Below, one piece after another: positions 23,082 through 24,459 of a DNA stretch of 24,459 bases. The stretch covers positions 1 through 24,459 of the forward strand of contig JAITWF010000159.1 in assembly GCA_031285415.1 (NCBI GenBank), read 5' to 3'. Position numbers and translations under genes: made by a program. The stretch's first letter is position 1; every line of letters starts with the position of its first letter. The notes beneath the pieces are model-generated. The model worked only from the letters and a program-made list of their open reading frames with translations. It did not search any database and had not been told where the DNA came from. The stretch is from Deferribacteraceae bacterium (GTDB taxonomy: Bacteria > Chrysiogenota > Deferribacteres > Deferribacterales > JAISNW01).

Positions 23082-23299
23082 AATTTTCCCCTAAAATATT
23101 TGGAGTAATTTATATATATTATATGTATATATAGAATACAGATTAATACTAGTGGTTTTGTGTTCTGTTGACAAGTGAAAAATGCATATATGGTTCAATA
23201 TAATTCAGATGTAAAAGTATGTGGAAATCTTTGCAAAAATTCCTTATAACTTTCCACAGTGTATTTAAACCAAGTTTATTCAAATACTATAGAGGGCAA
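23082..23299. other. AT-rich intergenic region between dnaN and znuA; candidate origin or divergent promoter
   Basis: This 218-base gap is very AT-rich near 23108-23136. It holds TTGACA (23168-23173) and TATAAT (23199-23204) on the plus strand, but their 25-base spacing is too long for one promoter. Two DnaA-box-like 9-mers face each other: ATTTCCACA on the minus strand (23228-23220) and CTTTCCACA on the plus strand (23250-23258). Each differs at one place from TTWTNCACA. Position beside dnaN makes an origin possible, but two weak boxes do not prove it. Confidence 0.35.
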
Positions 23300-24031
23300 A
23301 TGTTAAAAGTTATTAACACATTTTTATTACTACTTATTGCAAGCTACTCTTTCGCACAGGTCAGCGTTAGTATACCTGTACAGCGATATATTGTAAACCG
23401 TATATCAGATAATTTATCGGTAAACGTTATGGCTGATCTTGGTGCTGATCCGCATACATTTGCCCCTAAACCGCTTGCAGTAAAGAGGCTTGAAGATTCT
23501 ACGATATACCTTGCTCTCGGATTCCCCTTTGAGGATACTATAAAATCTGATAAAGTTTACGTTGGGGTAGATTCAGAGCTTGATCCGCATGTGTGGACAA
23601 GCCCAAAAGCTATGAAAGAGATTGTTACAAATAGCTATAACGCATTAAAAAAGTTAGGTTTAGCCTCTGATAGTAAATATCAGGAGTTTATGACGGAGAT
23701 CGATACGTATGATAAAAAGTTTGCTGCTCTCGATACTGTATCGTTCCTAGTATATCACCCCTCCCTTGGGCATTTTGCAAAGGATTATGGGATGACGCAG
23801 TACGCTATAGAGGTAGAGGGTAGTGAGCCTAAAGCAAAAGATCTGCAACTAGCTATTGAGAAAGCTAGGGGGAATGGTGTAAAGATATTTATAGCGCAGC
23901 CCAATAGTGCAGCTGGAAATGTGAAGTTGGTTTCAAAGGAGCTAGGGCTAGCTGTTAACTATATCGATATATTGCAAGAGGATTGGAACGATATGATGAA
24001 TAAACTTTATAGAGCCTTTAATGGCGAATAG
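23300..24031 (+). CDS. znuA: Periplasmic metal-binding protein of a zinc/manganese ABC importer (ZnuA-like)
   Basis: Cluster A-I solute-binding protein that would capture Zn2+ (or Mn2+) in the periplasm and deliver it to the ABC permease. I chose the ATG at 23300: GAGGG sits four bases upstream and it gives a clean Sec signal (MLKVINTFLLLLIASYSFA). The longer open frame beginning at 23219 has no signal or ribosome site. The 243 residues include metal-ligand candidates His52 (DPHTF), His97 (ELDPHVW) and His153 (YHPSLGHFA). The usual fourth acidic ligand may be Asp223 in NYIDIL. The protein is short for ZnuA and lacks the His/Asp-rich loop, so specificity could be Zn or Mn. The next gene overlaps its end by 11 bases. 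Confidence 0.88.
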   Translation: MLKVINTFLLLLIASYSFAQVSVSIPVQRYIVNRISDNLSVNVMADLGADPHTFAPKPLAVKRLEDSTIYLALGFPFEDTIKSDKVYVGVDSELDPHVWTSPKAMKEIVTNSYNALKKLGLASDSKYQEFMTEIDTYDKKFAALDTVSFLVYHPSLGHFAKDYGMTQYAIEVEGSEPKAKDLQLAIEKARGNGVKIFIAQPNSAAGNVKLVSKELGLAVNYIDILQEDWNDMMNKLYRAFNGE

Positions 24032-24459
24032 CATAGAGATAGATAATCTCTCATTCGGCTATGGGGATGAGGAGATTCTAAAGAATGTATCGATAACTCT
24101 GCCAGATCGTAGCTTTTTAGTGGTGATAGGGCCTAACGGCGGCGGTAAATCTACATTTCTTAAAGTGCTACTTGGGCTATTAACGCCTAACAAGGGTGGA
24201 ATAAAGATCTTTGGTAAAGCTATAAAAGAGACACTGCCGCTCGTCGGATATGTGCCGCAAGATTGCGATAAGATAAAGAGCTTCCCGATAAATGTGATCG
24301 ATACCGTTATGATGGGCTTCCACAACGCAGATATCGGTAAAAAAGAGATTATGAAGCGGTCTATAGAGGCTATCGAGCTTTTCGGCATGAAGGGGTACGA
24401 GAGCTATCGATTGAATGAGCTTTCAACTGGCCAGCGTCAGAGAGTTTTTCTTGCGAGAG
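24021..24459 (+). CDS. znuC: ATP-binding protein of the zinc-type ABC importer (ZnuC-like), truncated by window edge
   Basis: This open frame starts with an ATG at 24021, inside the 3' end of the binding-protein gene, and runs 146 codons to the window edge. It has Walker A GPNGGGKST (about 36-44), the Q-loop VGYVPQDCDK, and the ABC signature as LSTGQRQRVFLARE (standard form LSGGQ). Walker B lies beyond the edge. VMMGFHN after the Q-loop is typical of cluster A-I ATPases such as ZnuC and MntB/ScaC. The 11-base overlap shows co-translation with the binding protein; a ZnuB permease gene is expected next. Confidence 0.9.
   Translation, partial: MANSIEIDNLSFGYGDEEILKNVSITLPDRSFLVVIGPNGGGKSTFLKVLLGLLTPNKGGIKIFGKAIKETLPLVGYVPQDCDKIKSFPINVIDTVMMGFHNADIGKKEIMKRSIEAIELFGMKGYESYRLNELSTGQRQRVFLAR

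Noticed and set aside
23219..23299. N-terminal extension of the ZnuA-like protein (27 residues)
   Set aside because: It would bury the signal peptide and has no ribosome site; GAGGG precedes the ATG at 23300.

Overview
The window is chromosomal DNA from a Gram-negative (diderm) bacterium. The envelope signs are a beta-barrel-type secreted protein, a lipoprotein with a lipobox, and a zinc-type ABC importer with an exported binding protein. Moderate GC and housekeeping genes resembling several diderm phyla prevent a firm lineage call; a Deferribacterota-like or deltaproteobacterial-like organism would fit, but that is a guess. The core is the replication-origin neighbourhood: dnaN-recF-gyrB-gyrA in canonical order on the minus strand, the mnmG-rsmG pair with divergent mnmE, and two near-perfect ParB-binding (parS) palindromes.

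Layout. 1-2.1 kb is a decayed mobile region beside the 3' end of a tRNA-Leu(UAA) gene. It holds a window-edge accessory gene, an intact-looking IS30-family element, and the 5' stub of a probable tyrosine integrase cut off at the IS end. 2.4-3.54 kb is a small accessory cassette: two unknown genes facing an XRE regulator. 3.5-8.9 kb is a tightly overlapping minus-strand operon, mnmG-rsmG-lipoprotein-crcB-rlmD-like. mnmE is divergent at 8.95 kb, followed by a repeat plus parS. 10.4-12.7 kb is a two-gene glycosylation module (GT-C-like membrane protein plus GtrB-like glycosyltransferase). 12.76-14.28 kb has an outer-membrane-type gene divergent from a YqaA/DedA-like gene. 14.28-14.73 kb holds an antitoxin remnant and a 290-bp MITE-like element. 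folD, repeats with the second parS, gyrA, gyrB, recF and dnaN follow. The right end has an AT-rich intergenic region and the start of a zinc-type ABC transporter operon (znuA-like, znuC-like, cut by the window edge).

The main interest is in repeats rather than a new protein system. They include a TACTCCGCAAAC-headed element with covarying hairpins, upstream of both parS sites; a G/C-rich palindrome inserted in frame in the rlmD-like gene and related to an intergenic copy; a 125-bp multi-stem palindrome that contains the gyrB stop codon; and a MITE with 25-bp inverted ends and a 9-bp target duplication. I did not find a convincing new defence or biosynthetic system.
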